From NCBI GenBank assembly GCA_904066235.2, contig CAJFCV020000002.1, positions 6,076,001 to 6,140,000 on the forward strand: a stretch of DNA of 64,000 nucleotides, written 5' to 3'. Source of the DNA: Bursaphelenchus xylophilus. Its lineage: Eukaryota; Nematoda; Chromadorea; Rhabditida; Aphelenchoididae. Every line of letters begins with the position of its first letter. The stretch's first letter is position 1. Positions 61,820 to 64,000 of the stretch are shown piece after piece. The notes under the pieces were generated by a model. That model was not told the DNA's origin. It saw nothing but the letters and a program-made list of their open reading frames with translations, and did not search any database. Made by a program: the position numbers and the translations under genes.

Positions 61820-62060
61820 ACGTAATTTGGAGTCCGCACTGTGCATCCAGCCGGGGGGCCAACCGCACCGTGCGCCGTCACTAAAATCCGGCCGAAACCG
61901 AGCGCACCGTGCAAGCCCAAAAGACAGTCGATTTATCCACCGTGCAACGTCTTTTCGCACTGTGCCCAATTCCGTCACGCGCACCCTGTACAGAAAAACT
62001 GCACGGTGCATGCACCAACAGCGCAGTGCGGAACCCTTCGATTGCGACCCAAAATGGGGT
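61820..62060. repeat. cluster of GCACNGTGC half-palindromes
   Basis: GCACTGTGC, GCACCGTGC (three, one as CCACCGTGC), GCACTGTGCC, GCACGGTGC and GCGCAGTGC recur every 20-45 bp. The same word appears at 8850-8915, 61160-61230 and 62355-62395. No coding frame is convincing. Confidence 0.6.
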
Positions 62061-62499
62061 AAAGCGACCCCATGGTGTTTGTAGTGGCCTGACCTAACTG
62101 AATTGCCAAAACCGCCTGCAACAGCTAGTAAAATTATTTTCAGAGGATTTTGGACATTAATCGCGACCTAGCTCACGACTTGGGTCATGAACTAGCTTGT
62201 TTCTCCCAAAAAACACGGATTTCAAGATGGATTCATCGCGTTGACCGAACTTTAACGCTTTTGAAGGGACATACCTGAACTAAAAATTCTTTGCGCGACG
62301 CGTGCAACTAGCAATGGAAAAAGCTTTCGTCGCAGCGATTGTTTTTGAAAAATAAAATGCACTGTGCAGTTTCCGTTTTCCTTGCGCAGTGCGGCGCACG
62401 GCGAAAAATCCAGACACTTTATGAAAATGCTAATAGCTAATACTAGTTCGTCCGGAAAGTCGCTGGACTTATGTAACAACGCCCGAAACCCAAAAATTC

Positions 62500-62804
62500 T
62501 TTCTTCCCTTTACCGAAGCGAAAACTTCAAATTTTGTTCAATTATTCACAAAAATTTTTTTCCCTGTCCCGAAGCGAAAACTTTTCAAGTTTTATTCAAA
62601 GGTTCCAAACAATTCTTTTTTCTCTTTCCCGAAGCGAAAACTTTTCAAATTTTGTTCAATAATTCACAAAAAACTTTTTTCAAGGTGCACTGTTCGAAAA
62701 AGAAAATGTCAGGTGCACTGTTCGTCAGGTGCACTGTTCGTCAGGTGCACTGTTCGTCAGGTGCACTGTTCGTCAGGTGCACTGTTCGTCAGGTGCACTG
62801 TTCG
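62500..62804. repeat. GAAGCGAAAAC satellite plus 16-bp GTCAGGTGCACTGTTC array
   Basis: Three satellite units (62514-62660) followed by AGGTGCACTGTTCG at 62683 and six perfect or near-perfect 16-bp copies at 62708-62804. Same order as 37126-37377, but the array is cleaner and of 16-bp rather than 17-bp period. Confidence 0.85.
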
Positions 62805-63260
62805 GATCGAATCCTGACACATTTGCATAGTGCGTTTTTGTTTTTTCGCACCCGTCGCAGAAATTCCCCGTTTTTGCACTAGCGACATGCACTTTCGCGC
62901 GAGCTCACACCAAATTTTCTCGCGCGACACCCGCGACAAATGTGTCAGGACTTTATGGCGCGACTAATAGAGGCTAGTTTGGTAACCATACTTCTTAAAG
63001 AATACGTTCTTAGCACTTGGTACTATATAGCACGAATTTATTTTTGACAGAAACAAACTTTTTGATTAGTGCTGGGTATCAAGACAACAGCATAAATGAC
63101 TTATGACCTAATATTCACCTCGTGCTAAACAGTACCACCTCGTGCTATATAGTACAAAGTCCAAAATCGTGTTTTTGCGCAGTACTGGTTTTCAAACCAA
63201 CAGTATTAAAATTTTCTGTCTGATCTATACATAATGTTCCTAGCTGCAATCGGCTGACTA

Positions 63261-63319
63261 AAACGTCCTGGGGACAAAACCGCCCCGGGGACAAAACCGT
63301 CTTGGGGACAAAAACGGGC
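63261..63319. repeat. 17-bp tandem array GGGGACAAAACCG
   Basis: Three and a half units of about 17 bp: AAACGTCCTGGGGACA, AAACCGCCCCGGGGACA, AAACCGTCTTGGGGACA. Here no satellite is adjacent; the GGTAC/GTACC palindrome-rich core sequence lies just upstream (62990-63170). Confidence 0.7.
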
Positions 63320-63527
63320 CCAATCTCTTCGACGGCTTTTGCAGGCCCTGTAGACATCTCCTACAATCTTTTTTTGGCTCTCCACCCGCCATTTACCTCG
63401 AAAGTAAAAATCAGAAAACAGACGCGTCGGGGGTCCATGAGCCAGATTTGTGCATACTTAAAACTTGCCAATCTTCAACAAAGCGAGGAATTTGTTTCGA
63501 TTTTATTTGTTCGAATTGACCTAAATA

Positions 63528-63731
63528 ATGTTGCACTCGGAATGGTTTGAATTTATTGTGAGTAATTTCGTGCTTTTAGATGCGTCCCATTCCTTCATCT
63601 CAATTTGTAGTCTTTGTGGGGAATCCTCTGACCTTCGGTTTTCGACGAAGACCACCAAGTATTACAAGTGCTATTCATTCTACGTGAGGTCCCGGCATCC
63701 TCAGCATGCCATTACGAAGGTAGTCTGGTAG
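63528..63731 (+). CDS. possible exon with a Cys-rich motif (weak)
   Basis: A 67-codon reading frame has CSLCGESSDL and TTKYYKCYSFYVRSRHPQH, a spacing that could be a degenerate zinc finger of the FLYWCH or BED kind seen in nematode genes and transposons. An acceptor-like ttttag (63579) and donor aag|gtagtc (63719) flank the Cys part. It stands alone next to repeats, with no partner exon that I can phase, so it may be a fossil or chance. Confidence 0.2.
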   Translation: MLHSEWFEFIVSNFVLLDASHSFISICSLCGESSDLRFSTKTTKYYKCYSFYVRSRHPQHAITKVVW

Positions 63732-64000
63732 ATTTATTTTAATTCTCCGGGCTTGGAATATTATTCTAAATTTTAGAGGTATTAATTCGTCCGATCTATT
63801 CTTTTCTTTATTTTTGTAATTTGGATTTTCGTTTCTTTTGATGTTTGAACTGGTACGTACGATCGAAATCCGAGGTCAACGGACGTCTTTTGTAGTTTTG
63901 GATGGTGGTTTGATGACGGGGTACAAAAAAGAGCATGTTTATTAGTGTTATCTTCGTGGGACAACCTCGAGTTTGTGTTTTTTTTCTTTCCAAGACACTT

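Overview
The window is nuclear DNA of a nematode. The genes have many short introns (mostly 33-60 nt, GT...TTTCAG or TTTTAG), close spacing, and ATGs directly preceded by TTTCAG-type acceptors, as expected for spliced-leader trans-splicing. Recognisable proteins include a UNC-8/DEL-1-like degenerin, IRE1, a chitin synthase with the metazoan architecture, a DAF-19/RFX factor, a heparan sulfate C5-epimerase, a Y-box (CEY) protein and proteasome RPT4. I cannot assign a genus from sequence alone.

Layout: 1-2530 (-) degenerin, its 3' end cut by the window edge; 3259-5822 (+) IRE1 without its N-terminal luminal exons; 6531-7552 (-) secreted fibrinogen-domain protein; 8531-10220 (-) unknown five-pass membrane protein; 11982-12530 (+) ribosomal protein L34; 12628-15074 (-) neprilysin (M13) protease; 15344-15417 (+) tRNA-Ile(AAT); 16175-21916 (+) chitin synthase, 1573 codons, about 17 exons; 21972-23513 (-) unknown conserved-looking protein.

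23.5-31.7 kb is almost wholly mobile and repetitive DNA: a TA-flanked inverted-repeat element holding a nested foldback element, a mariner-like deletion derivative with a broken transposase N-terminus, the 3' end of an RTE-type retrotransposon, a second foldback copy, and a hairpin with a tRNA-like centre. 31765-33524 (+) is a SENP/ULP protease. 34.3-38.1 kb holds a 2.8-kb inverted-repeat structure and a second foldback.

38199-39575 (+) RPT4; 40082-41057 (-) cold-shock/Y-box protein; 42688-43740 (-) Bax-inhibitor-like membrane protein; 44099-44752 and 44888-46603 (+) NDUFB5 and C5-epimerase, 135 bp apart and probably an operon; 46629-48681 (-) RanBP1-domain protein; 48.8-51.6 kb repeats with a third foldback; 51638-52485 and 52493-53024 (+) a secreted thrombospondin-repeat protein and a small secreted protein 7 bp apart; 53602-59667 (+) daf-19/RFX; 59790-60617 (-) four-pass membrane protein; 60.7-64 kb repeats.

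Most genes are housekeeping or secretory/cuticle genes with no shared pathway. The most unusual feature is the repeat system: a ~60-bp AT-rich satellite containing GAAGCGAAAAC occurs in nine or more places, several of them foldbacks, and next to it lie short arrays of 16-17-bp motifs whose sequence differs from element to element. Other points for checking are a GT...GG intron in RPT4, the missing IRE1 N-terminus, and two RPT4-proximal hairpins related to the tRNA-like hairpin.
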